32,418 bases of DNA, from NCBI GenBank assembly GCA_944391115.1, contig CALXSJ010000031.1, forward strand, positions 1 to 32,418, written 5' to 3'. This document shows positions 24,049 to 31,006 of this stretch, piece after piece. The translations under genes and the position numbers were made by a program. Each line of letters opens with the position of its first letter. Position 1 is the stretch's first letter. This DNA is from an uncultured Victivallales bacterium (GTDB lineage Bacteria > Verrucomicrobiota > Lentisphaeria > Victivallales > UBA1829). The notes below the pieces were generated by a model. The model saw only the letters and a list, made by a program, of their open reading frames with translations, made no database searches and had not been told where the DNA came from.

Positions 24049-25371
24049 ATGAAGGAATCTCGCGGCATCCGGGAACATTGCAGGCGTTATGCGGCCTTTG
24101 TGGTGTCCCTGTTCATTCTGGCATTGGGGGTTGCGCTCACGCTGCGCGCGGATCTGGGTTCCTCTCCGATCTCCTGTCCCCCGTACGTGCTGAGCCGTGC
24201 GCCGCAGCCTCTGCTTTCGATCGGCGGATATATCTTCTGCATGCAGTTCTTTTTTGTTCTCGCGCAGATCATTCTGCTGCGGAAGGATTTTCAGAAAATC
24301 CAGCTGCTTCAGCTTGCGGTATGTCTGATCTTCGGCACATTTACCGATGTCGCCATGTTTCTGACGGAACCGCTGCAATGGGGCGGCGGCCTGTCCGGGT
24401 ATCTGCTCCGCTGGCTGCAGCTGGCGTTCGGCGGCGCGATTCTGGGAATCGGCGTGGCCTGGGAAGTGCGCTGCGACGTCCTCATGATCCCCGGCGAAGG
24501 GCTGCCCGCAACCATTGCCAGGGTTTTCCGCATTGATTTCGGCAAGGTGAAAATCGCATTCGACGTGACATTGGTGGCGGCGGCCGTCGCGCTCTGCTAT
24601 TTCTTCTGGGGAAGATGGCGCTGGGACATGGTCGGATTCGGCACGCTGTTTTCGATGTTTTATGTCGGATTCATCGTCCGCCTGGTCAATCCGCATATGC
24701 GCTGGCTGGACAACTGGCTGTGCGGGACGGCAACGGAAAACGCGCAGGCGGACAATGTCCGGAATTATCCGCTGGTCATCACGGTTTCCCGGCAGTACGG
24801 CAGCGGCGGACACGAACTCGGGGAAAGGCTGGCGAAAGCCCTGCATATTCCGTTTTATGACAAAAGCATTCTTTATGAAGCCGCAAGAGAACTGGGAAGC
24901 ACGCCGAAACGGGTGATGCAGAAGGAGCAGAGTCTTTCCAATGCGGGTCTGCTGAAAATGATTTTTGAAAAAGGCGGCGGGGTTTCTCCGGAGATGTCGC
25001 TTTCGGAGGACGATGCCATTTTTGTCACGGAAAGCCGCATCATCCGGACGCTGGCGGAACGGAAGTCCTGCGTCATCGTCGGACGCTGCGCGGATTTCAT
25101 TCTGAAGGATCATCCCCGCTGTTTCCGGATTTTCGTCCAGTCCGGACTGGAATTCGCAAGGGAGCGCGTCGCAGTCTATACCAGACTGCCGCTTCCCGAA
25201 ACCGACCGTGAAATTCTCCGGGTCAACCGGGAGCGCGCCAATCACTACCGGCAGTATACCGACAGGAAGTGGGACGACGCAGGCAATTACGACCTTGTTG
25301 TCAACACTTCCAGAATCCCGCTTGAGCAGGCCGTGAAGGCAATTCTGGCGGCGCTGGAGGAACAGCGGTAA
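24049..25371 (+). CDS. YczE/YitT-like membrane protein fused to a cytidylate-kinase-like domain
   Basis: Residues 12-215 form about five or six hydrophobic helices with GVALTLRADLGSSPISCPPYVLS early and GVAWEVRCDVLMIPGEGLPATIA in the middle, features of the YczE/DUF6198 group of small membrane proteins. Residues 241-440 are a cytidylate kinase-like P-loop domain: PLVITVSRQYGSGGHELGE, then IPFYDKSILYEAARE, GRCADFILKDHP, and terminal RKWDDAGNYDLVVNTSRI. This domain family uses SRQYGSGG in place of a classical GKS P-loop. Both parts are in one uninterrupted frame. Function is unknown; the kinase half may phosphorylate a nucleotide-like or other small substrate linked to whatever the membrane half senses or moves. 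The ribosome binding site is weak (GAAGTGG). Confidence 0.85.
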   Translation: MKESRGIREHCRRYAAFVVSLFILALGVALTLRADLGSSPISCPPYVLSRAPQPLLSIGGYIFCMQFFFVLAQIILLRKDFQKIQLLQLAVCLIFGTFTDVAMFLTEPLQWGGGLSGYLLRWLQLAFGGAILGIGVAWEVRCDVLMIPGEGLPATIARVFRIDFGKVKIAFDVTLVAAAVALCYFFWGRWRWDMVGFGTLFSMFYVGFIVRLVNPHMRWLDNWLCGTATENAQADNVRNYPLVITVSRQYGSGGHELGERLAKALHIPFYDKSILYEAARELGSTPKRVMQKEQSLSNAGLLKMIFEKGGGVSPEMSLSEDDAIFVTESRIIRTLAERKSCVIVGRCADFILKDHPRCFRIFVQSGLEFARERVAVYTRLPLPETDREILRVNRERANHYRQYTDRKWDDAGNYDLVVNTSRIPLEQAVKAILAALEEQR

Positions 25372-25478
25372 GCGTCTCCGCAATCATCCCGGATTCCGTC
25401 TGCGCCGGCGGAGGGAAACGGAGCGGCGCGCCATGCGTTTCTGCCCCCCCGCCGGACTCGCCCGGAATCATTTCCGCT
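25372..25478. other. short convergent gap between the kinase fusion gene and nrdD
   Basis: This 107-base GC-rich gap separates two genes that end towards each other. No gene and no clear intrinsic terminator with a T-run is seen on either strand; only a weak GCGG/CCGC pairing overlaps the end of the kinase fusion gene. Confidence 0.4.
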
Positions 25479-27836
25479 TCAGACCGCGTCAATATATTTC
25501 CGGATGTTGGATACGTTGATGATGCGCTCCGCCTTCCCGTCCTTTTTGACAACCAGCGTCGGCGCCTGACGGATCCCGAAGCGTTCGGCGGTCTCCAGAT
25601 CATCGTCCGCGAACACCACGTCATAAGTGATTCCGGCCTGATCCAGAAACGCTTTGGCGGTCTTGCAGTTCGGGCAGGTTTTTGTGGCGAAGAGGATGAA
25701 GTGTTCCTCCTCTTTCTTCGCCTCCGCTTTCGTTTCGGCGGGCGCATCGGCGCATTGCAGCGCGATGTTCTTCGCGCTGTAGACCTTGCGCTGTTTGTAC
25801 TCCTGAAGCTTGCCGTCGTTCCAGTTCTGGACGGGCCGGTAATAGCCGGTGATGCGGCTGTAGACCTCGGTGCGCTGTCCGCAGTGCGGACATTCGAGCT
25901 TTTCCCCCGGAAGATAGCCGTGCTGCTTGCAGACCGAATAGGTCGGAGAGAGCGTGTAGTAGGGGAGCCGGTAGTTGGTTGCGATCTTCCTCACCAGACT
26001 GGCGGCGCTCTTCCAGTCGGGGAGCTTCTCGCCGAGGAACGCGTGAAAGACGGTGCCGGAGGTGTACAGAACCTGCAGATCGTCCTGAATGTCAAGCGCG
26101 CTGAAGATGTCGTCGGTGTAGCCGACGGGCAGATGCGAGCTGTTGGTGTAGTAGGGCGTTTCGCTGTTTTCCGACGCCGTGATGATGTCCGGAAAACGCT
26201 TCCTGTCATGCTTGGCGAGACGGTAGCTGGTGGATTCCGCCGGCGTCGCCTCCAGGTTGTAGAGATCGCCGTATTTCTCCTGATAGTCGGAGAGACGCTC
26301 GCGCATGTGGTTGAGAACCTCTTTTGTGAACTCCTGCGTCCGTTTGTCGGTCATGTCCGCGCGCAGCCATTTTGCATTGAGTCCGACCTCGTTCATCCCG
26401 ACCAGTCCGATGGTGGAGAAGTGGTTGTCGAACTTGCCGAGGTAGCGTTTGGTGTAAGGATACAGTCCCTCGTTCAGGAGCTTGGTGATGATTCTCCGCT
26501 TGATGTTGAGCGAGCGCGCCGAAATGTCCATCATATGGTCGAGGCGCTTGAAGAAATTCTCCCTGTTCTCCGCGAGATAGGCGATGCGCGGCATGTTGAT
26601 CGTGACGACGCCGATGGAGCCGGTGCTTTCGCCGCTGCCGAAGAATCCGCCGGACTTCTTGCGGAGTTCGCGCAGGTCGAGCCGCAGGCGGCAGCACATG
26701 CTGCGGATGTCGCTCGGCTCCATGTCGCTGTTGATGTAATTGGAGAAATAGGGAGTGCCGTATTTCGAAGCCATCTCGAAAAGAAGGCGGTTGTTTTCGC
26801 GGTCGGACCAGTCGAAATCGCGTGTGATGGAGTAGGTCGGAATCGGATACTGGAATCCGCGTCCGTTGGCGTCGCCCTCGATCATCGTTTCGATGAACGC
26901 CTTGTTGATCATGTCCATCTCTTTCTTGCAGTCCTTGTATTTGAAGGGCATCTCCTTTCCGCCGACGATCGCGTTCAGTTCGGCGAGGTCGTTGGGGACC
27001 TCCCAGTCCAGCGTGATGTTGGAGAAGGGCGCCTGGGTTCCCCAGCGGGAGGGCGTGTTGACGCCGAAAATGAAGGATTCGATGCACTTCTTGACCTGGT
27101 CGTAGGAGAGGTTGTCCGCCTTGACGAAGGGGGCGAGATAGGTGTCGAAGGAGGAGAAGGCCTGCGCGCCCGCCCATTCGTTCTGCATGATGCCGAGGAA
27201 ATTGACCATCTGGTTGCAGAGCGTCGCAAGATGGCGGGCCGGCGCGCTGGTGATCTTGCCGGGAACGCCGCCGAGCCCCTCCTGGATCAGCTGGCGGAGG
27301 GACCAGCCGGCGCAGTAGCCGGTCAGCATTGAAAGGTCATGCAGATGGATGTCCGCATTCCGGTGCGCATTGGCAATCTCGTCATCATAAACCTCGGAGA
27401 GCCAGTAATTCGCGGTGATGGCGCCGGAGTTGGAAAGAATCAGCCCGCCGACGGAGTAGGTGACGGTGGAATTCTCCTTGACGCGCCAGTCGCTGATCTT
27501 GAGATAGCTGTCCACCGTGCTCTTGTAATCCAGCGCGGTTGAAGAAATGGAGCGGAGTTTTTCCCGCTGGCGCCGGTAGAGGATATAGGCCTTCGCGACA
27601 TCGGCGTAGCCGGCCTGCACCAGCACGGCTTCCACGCTGTCCTGAATGTCCTCGACGGAAATCAGGCTCTCTTTGATCTTCGGTTCGAAATCGGCCGTGA
27701 CCTTCAGCGCGAGGAAATCGATGACCGACGGGTGATACTGTTTTTCCTGGGCTTCAAAAGCCATCCGGATCGCGTCGGAAATCTTCTGCAGATTGAAGTC
27801 GACGTTTTTTCCGTCACGTTTCTGGACCTGATACAT
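25479..27836 (-). CDS. nrdD: anaerobic (class III) ribonucleoside-triphosphate reductase with fused C-terminal redoxin domain
   Basis: NrdD reduces ribonucleoside triphosphates to dNTPs with a glycyl radical installed by NrdG. The 785-residue protein starts with an ATP-cone (about 1-90). The catalytic barrel follows, with GYCAGWSLRQL and SMCCRLRLDL carrying the likely active-site cysteines. A Cys4 zinc site (VCKQHGYLPGEKLECPHCG) precedes the glycyl-radical loop RITGYYRP (Gly664) and WNDGKLQEYKQRKVY. An Ala/Glu/Lys linker then joins a 75-residue thioredoxin/glutaredoxin-like domain with a CPNC active site (Cys721, Cys724) and a cis-Pro segment QAPTLVV. The fused redoxin suggests a thiol-dependent enzyme rather than the formate-dependent E. 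coli type. The ATG at 27836 has GGAAGAG upstream. Confidence 0.96.
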   Translation of the reverse strand: MYQVQKRDGKNVDFNLQKISDAIRMAFEAQEKQYHPSVIDFLALKVTADFEPKIKESLISVEDIQDSVEAVLVQAGYADVAKAYILYRRQREKLRSISSTALDYKSTVDSYLKISDWRVKENSTVTYSVGGLILSNSGAITANYWLSEVYDDEIANAHRNADIHLHDLSMLTGYCAGWSLRQLIQEGLGGVPGKITSAPARHLATLCNQMVNFLGIMQNEWAGAQAFSSFDTYLAPFVKADNLSYDQVKKCIESFIFGVNTPSRWGTQAPFSNITLDWEVPNDLAELNAIVGGKEMPFKYKDCKKEMDMINKAFIETMIEGDANGRGFQYPIPTYSITRDFDWSDRENNRLLFEMASKYGTPYFSNYINSDMEPSDIRSMCCRLRLDLRELRKKSGGFFGSGESTGSIGVVTINMPRIAYLAENRENFFKRLDHMMDISARSLNIKRRIITKLLNEGLYPYTKRYLGKFDNHFSTIGLVGMNEVGLNAKWLRADMTDKRTQEFTKEVLNHMRERLSDYQEKYGDLYNLEATPAESTSYRLAKHDRKRFPDIITASENSETPYYTNSSHLPVGYTDDIFSALDIQDDLQVLYTSGTVFHAFLGEKLPDWKSAASLVRKIATNYRLPYYTLSPTYSVCKQHGYLPGEKLECPHCGQRTEVYSRITGYYRPVQNWNDGKLQEYKQRKVYSAKNIALQCADAPAETKAEAKKEEEHFILFATKTCPNCKTAKAFLDQAGITYDVVFADDDLETAERFGIRQAPTLVVKKDGKAERIINVSNIRKYIDAV

Positions 27837-27883
27837 GTTGTCTCTTCCTTCATGATTTTTTGAATTGAAATTGCCGTTCTCTG

Positions 27884-28579
27884 TCACGCCCCGCGGATTC
27901 CGGCATTCGGAACAAAACGCTGCACCGCCGCAAGACACTGCGCCATCTCATCGCCGGAAAGCGCGCTGCATCCCTTCCCCAGCAGATTCCCCGAATCGAC
28001 GAATCCCTGCAGAAAATAGCGCGGCACCCCCTGAATCCAGGCTCCGATCGCCTCAAAATCCACGGCATTGTGAAACTGCCGGACCACGGTGGTCCGGAAT
28101 TCATACGGGACTTTTCCCTGTTTCAGATAGGCGACGCTTCTGCGCACCGCGTCGAGCATTCCCTCCTCCGCGGTGGTTTCCCCGTATTTCTCGGGAGCGT
28201 TCTTGATGTCCAGCGCGACATAATCCACGCAGTGCGATTCCACGATCTCGCGCAGACGCTCCGGAAACGAGCCGTTGGTATCCAGCTTGACCGCAAATCC
28301 GGCGTCGTGCACCCTCCGCAGAAACCCCGGAAGTTCGGGATGCAGCAGAGGCTCTCCTCCGGAAACGCAGACGCCGTCCAGAATCCCGCGACGCCGTTCA
28401 AGAAACGCAAAAACGGAGTCCTCATCCCACGCATCCGCCTCGCCGTCGCGATGCACCAGCGAGGCGTTGTGGCAGAAGGGACAATGAAAATTGCACCCGA
28501 ACGTAAACACGGTGCACGCCACTTTGCCCGGAAAATCAAGCAAAGTTAATTTCTGCAGCCCGAAATGAAGTTTCCCCAT
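27884..28579 (-). CDS. nrdG: anaerobic ribonucleoside-triphosphate reductase activating protein (radical SAM)
   Basis: NrdG uses a [4Fe-4S] cluster and S-adenosylmethionine to form the glycyl radical on NrdD. The 231-residue protein has the radical SAM motif C-x3-C-x2-C in FGCNFHCPFCHN, then GVCVSGGEPLLHPELPGFL and LDTNGSFPERL and DYVALDIKNAPEKYG, typical of the longer NrdG2 type rather than the roughly 155-residue E. coli form. It lies 47 bases upstream of nrdD on the same strand. The ATG at 28579 is chosen over an in-frame GTG at 28639 because the latter falls in the operator region and adds an unconserved segment. The ribosome binding site is weak (CGGGA). Confidence 0.93.
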   Translation of the reverse strand: MGKLHFGLQKLTLLDFPGKVACTVFTFGCNFHCPFCHNASLVHRDGEADAWDEDSVFAFLERRRGILDGVCVSGGEPLLHPELPGFLRRVHDAGFAVKLDTNGSFPERLREIVESHCVDYVALDIKNAPEKYGETTAEEGMLDAVRRSVAYLKQGKVPYEFRTTVVRQFHNAVDFEAIGAWIQGVPRYFLQGFVDSGNLLGKGCSALSGDEMAQCLAAVQRFVPNAGIRGA

Positions 28580-28635
28580 ATTTCCCGAATCCCGAAAAAA
28601 ATGCGACGCCGAAACCGTCGCACCACCCTTCCAAA

Positions 28636-28651
28636 ACACTACATATTGTAG
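28636..28651. promoter_or_regulatory. candidate NrdR box (proximal) of nrdG-nrdD
   Basis: The 16-base site ACACTACATATTGTAG agrees with the published NrdR consensus acaCwAtATaTwGtgt at 13 positions by eye. It lies just downstream of the predicted -10 of the nrdG promoter, where a repressor would block transcription. Confidence 0.6.
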
Positions 28652-28659
28652 AGAGAAAG

Positions 28660-28688
28660 AATATAAGAGGTATATCTTGTATTTTCAA
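28660..28688 (-). promoter_or_regulatory. putative sigma70-type promoter of nrdG-nrdD
   Basis: On the minus strand TTGAAA (28688-28683), a 17-base spacer and TATATT (28665-28660) place the transcription start near 28653, about 75 bases before the nrdG ATG. The spacer is almost exactly covered by the distal NrdR-box-like site. Confidence 0.6.
28667..28682. promoter_or_regulatory. candidate NrdR box (distal), 31 nt from the proximal box
   Basis: This site fits the NrdR consensus at 10 of 16 positions, mainly in its core and right half (TATATCTTGT). It begins exactly 31 bases from the start of the proximal box. NrdR boxes usually occur in pairs an integral number of helical turns apart, and 31-32 bases is one of the known spacings. 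Confidence 0.5.
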
Positions 28689-28846
28689 GATGAAAATCAA
28701 ACATTTTTCTAACAAAAAAACGCTTTGCCTCCTTGCAATCCGGAAACTCCTTCTCCAGCGACTGCCCGGAACGTGCGGCATCTGTTTCCGGAATGCCAGG
28801 ATTCCGCAGGCCTTTCAGAAAAAATCGAAAAAACAATGAGGTACGC

Positions 28847-28874
28847 TTGAAAGTGAAGGAATGCGGATTATACT
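28847..28874 (+). promoter_or_regulatory. putative promoter of the decarboxylase gene
   Basis: TTGAAA (28847-28852), a 16-base spacer and TATACT (28869-28874) predict a start near 28881. That would give a leader of about 330 bases before the decarboxylase gene at 29208. The region between this promoter and the nrdG promoter (28689-28846) holds no gene that I can support. Confidence 0.5.
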
Positions 28875-28880
28875 AAAAAC

Positions 28881-29207
28881 GGGATGAGGAAGCCGCCCGG
28901 CTTCCATAGAGTTTGAATATGGGGGGACTTGCAATGAGCGCCGAATCGCGTTTTCTGATTTCTCGCTTTTTTTCCAGCTGCGCCTTGCCGCGCCTTGTCC
29001 CGTGACCGGATGACATCCGTAAACGGGATTTGACTCTCGCGGATACCATCGCCTTGCCGCCCGGCGGATCAACCCGGTTGTGCAGCGGATCCGCTTCCGC
29101 GGTTCTCCTCCCGTTCCGGACGCCGGCTCTTCTGTGCAATCGGACCGGAAGCGCAACAAACGTCTCCGGATGCAGACAAAAAAACAACAATACGAGGAGG
29201 GGGAAGT
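28881..29207 (+). ncRNA. long, structured 5' leader of the decarboxylase gene (no known riboswitch recognised)
   Basis: No protein-coding gene is seen here. The predicted transcript begins with a perfect stem GGAAGCC-GCCC-GGCTTCC (28888-28905). Further in, TCCCGT/ACGGGA (28998-29003 with 29023-29028) encloses a second stem CGGAT/ATCCG, separated by a symmetric 3x3 internal loop. A 12-base palindrome AGCGGATCCGCT lies at 29084-29095, and a run of seven T is present near 28967-28973 without a strong stem before it. Whether this is a cis-regulatory RNA, a small RNA or simply an untranslated leader is unknown. Confidence 0.35.
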
Positions 29208-30479
29208 ATGAACTCGCCGGTAAAACCGAAAAATAAAATGTTCGCCGCAGGCAAATGGATGCCGAAAGACCGGGAGACATTGACACAATGGCTGCTGAAA
29301 ATCATGGAAAAGGCGGAAAAGGACACCGGACCGCTGAAACCGGTGCTTGAGGATTTCAGGAATTTCATTGAAACCGATGCGGACGCCTATATGTTCTTTT
29401 CTCAGATGTTCAGCGAGGTCCCGGCGGATAAAACACAGTCTCCGACAGGACTGCCGCAGGTGCGCGATTATCAGCACATGCTCCGGCTTTTCAACGTCAT
29501 TCTGACTCATGCGCCGGATTTCGCCGAAAACGGCCTGGTCGGATTTCCGTTCAACGCGATTCTGGACTGGTCCATGGCGACGACCGACGGCTGGGCGGCA
29601 TTCATCGACCGGAAGGTCAACGTCCACATCAAGGCGATCCTCAACGAGTGGGGCACCTTCCTCCGCTCACCGGACAGCGCCTATGTGCTCAATGACGACC
29701 CGCGCCACGGCTGGTTCGGCGAAGATGCGAAAAAAGCCATGCCGGGTTTTGCCGAAGAGTTTGTCTGCGATCCGTCCAAACCGCATTACGGATTCAAATC
29801 CTGGGACGATTTCTTCATCCGGGAATTCCGGGAAGGCGTCCGCCCTGTCGTCGAACCGGAGAATGACGCGGTGATCGCCAATGCCTGTGAATCCGCTCCC
29901 TTCGCCATCGCACGGAATGTCAGACTTCTGGATCAGTTCTGGATCAAAGCGCAGCCGTATGCCCTGCGTTTCATGCTCAACAACGATCCGCTGGCTGAAA
30001 AATTTGTCGGAGGAACCGTCTATCAGGCCTTCCTGAGCGCCTTCAGCTATCACAGATGGCATGCGCCGGTTTCCGGACGCGTCGTGAAAACCGCTCTCAT
30101 TCCGGGAACCTACTATTCCGAAGCGCGCAGTGCGGGGTTCGATCCCTCCGCGCCGAACGACTCGCAGGGCTACCTTGCCGAGATCGCGACACGCGCAGTC
30201 ATCTATATTGAGGCGGACAATCCCGATATCGGTCTGATGTGCTTTATCGCCATCGGCATGGCGGAAGTCTCCACCTGTGAGATTTCAGTATTTCAGGGAC
30301 AGCATATTGAGAAAGGACAGGAAACGGGAATGTTCCATTTCGGAGGATCGACCTACTGTCTCGTCTTCGGCCCGCACGTCAATCTGGAATTCGATCTTCA
30401 CGGCCAGGAACCAGGTCTGGAAAGTTTCAATATCAACATCAATTCACGCCTTGCGACAGTCGGTCCGCGCAGGAAATAA
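29208..30479 (+). CDS. phosphatidylserine decarboxylase-family protein (soluble, PsiD-like architecture)
   Basis: The family makes a pyruvoyl cofactor by self-cleavage at a Gly-Ser bond. The 423-residue protein has an N-terminal helical domain (about 15-175) of the kind found in PSD-like amino acid decarboxylases, including fungal tryptophan decarboxylase PsiD. The catalytic domain follows: SWDDFFIREFREGVRPV near 198-213, YHRWHAPVSG with His282 and His285, and the self-cleavage motif FGGST with Ser381, leaving a 43-residue alpha chain. The PADG-like motif of true phosphatidylserine decarboxylases is replaced by NACES (225-229). No membrane helix is seen. A decarboxylase for a free amino acid is therefore at least as likely as a phospholipid enzyme. 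AGGAGGGGG precedes the ATG. Confidence 0.85.
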   Translation: MNSPVKPKNKMFAAGKWMPKDRETLTQWLLKIMEKAEKDTGPLKPVLEDFRNFIETDADAYMFFSQMFSEVPADKTQSPTGLPQVRDYQHMLRLFNVILTHAPDFAENGLVGFPFNAILDWSMATTDGWAAFIDRKVNVHIKAILNEWGTFLRSPDSAYVLNDDPRHGWFGEDAKKAMPGFAEEFVCDPSKPHYGFKSWDDFFIREFREGVRPVVEPENDAVIANACESAPFAIARNVRLLDQFWIKAQPYALRFMLNNDPLAEKFVGGTVYQAFLSAFSYHRWHAPVSGRVVKTALIPGTYYSEARSAGFDPSAPNDSQGYLAEIATRAVIYIEADNPDIGLMCFIAIGMAEVSTCEISVFQGQHIEKGQETGMFHFGGSTYCLVFGPHVNLEFDLHGQEPGLESFNININSRLATVGPRRK

Positions 30480-30489
30480 GCGCACCTCC

Positions 30490-30566
30490 GGGATGCGGAA
30501 AAGCCGGCTGAAAAAGAAACAAGCTGCCGATCCTGCATGATTGCGGGACCGGACATTCCGCATCCC
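30490..30566. repeat. perfect 11-bp inverted repeat in the gap after the decarboxylase gene
   Basis: GGGATGCGGAA (30490-30500) is exactly complementary to TTCCGCATCCC (30556-30566), separated by 55 bases. It begins 11 bases after the decarboxylase stop and may act as an RNA structure or terminator-like element. The remaining stretch to 30810 (about 240 bases) contains no gene or motif that I can support; it becomes AT-rich around 30645-30705. Confidence 0.4.
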
Positions 30567-30810
30567 CGGCCCGGGGCTTCTTCTGCCGGACTCATGTCTG
30601 CATCATGCCGCCCTTGCCCAAGGGAACATTGCAAGAGCGGCACATCATTTTTCGCACTAATATTCTAACCATTTGCAAGTATTTCACATTACATATTTTC
30701 CGCATGACGAAAAGGCTGCCGGAAACCGCCCCGATCCAGCTCATTTGGCAGAGGACGCTCCGTTACGGTGTCCGGAGTAAAAGAAGTCATGGAACCGCAG
30801 GAAAAAGAGT

Positions 30811-30867
30811 TGGCAACCCCGTCAGGATTCGAACCTGAACTGAGTGGACCAAAACCACTTGTGCTAC
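30811..30867 (-). tRNA. 3' fragment of tRNA-Gln (UUG anticodon), probable attachment site of an integrated element
   Basis: Read on the minus strand, bases 30867-30811 give the end of a D arm, an anticodon arm AGTGG-TTTTGGT-CCACT (anticodon UUG, glutamine), a 4-base variable loop, a T arm TCAGG-TTCGAAT-CCTGA and the acceptor 3' strand CGGGGTT-G-CCA. The 5' acceptor strand (expected AACCCCG) and a normal D loop with GG are missing upstream; the sequence there does not pair. The tRNA homology therefore stops near 30867, on the side facing the integrase gene. This is what an element inserted into the 3' part of a tRNA gene leaves at its distal end; the restored full tRNA should lie beyond the right edge. 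Confidence 0.75.
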
Positions 30868-30976
30868 TCTAAGCGATAACACTCGTTTTTAACACCTGAA
30901 CAGAAAAATGCGGGACGAATGTCTGACGCTTGAATCCTTTCAGAGCCCTGAACACCAAAGATCGGAAAAGTTCAGG
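30834..30976. repeat. repeated heptamer CCTGAAC, candidate integrase arm-type sites
   Basis: CCTGAAC occurs at 30834-30840 (within the tRNA T arm), 30895-30901 and 30947-30953, and inverted as GTTCAGG at 30970-30976. The last two face each other with a 16-base loop. Four copies of a 7-mer in 143 bases next to an att-like tRNA fragment and an integrase gene suggest binding sites for the recombinase. Confidence 0.45.
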
Positions 30977-31000
30977 AAAAAAAAACAATGAAAGGATTCA
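30931..31000. repeat. perfect 12-bp inverted repeat whose right arm contains the integrase ribosome binding site
   Basis: TGAATCCTTTCA (30931-30942) is exactly complementary to TGAAAGGATTCA (30989-31000), with 46 bases between. The Shine-Dalgarno-like AAAGGA (30991-30996) lies in the right arm, 10 bases before the integrase ATG. Folding would mask it. The loop contains the smaller CCTGAAC/GTTCAGG stem. Confidence 0.6.
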
Positions 31001-31006
31001 TGCAAG

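Noticed and set aside
25701-27332. 543-codon open frame antisense to nrdD
   Set aside because: nrdD is unambiguous on the other strand; the mirror product is valine/glycine/arginine-rich without recognisable motifs.
28580-28639. GTG start for nrdG at 28639
   Set aside because: It lies within the proximal NrdR-box-like site close to the predicted transcription start, and the added residues precede the conserved N-terminus.
28881-29207. Known structured RNA (SRP RNA, RNase P RNA, tmRNA, 6S) in the leader
   Set aside because: None of the conserved sequence blocks of these RNAs that I could recall is present; it is reported only as an uncharacterised leader.
30605-30838. Small open frame running into the tRNA fragment
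   Set aside because: It has no ribosome binding site, overlaps the tRNA remnant and encodes unconserved-looking sequence.
30811-30900. A complete tRNA-Gln
   Set aside because: No 5' acceptor strand complementary to CGGGGTT is present and the only D-arm pairing would need a 14-base loop without the GG pair.
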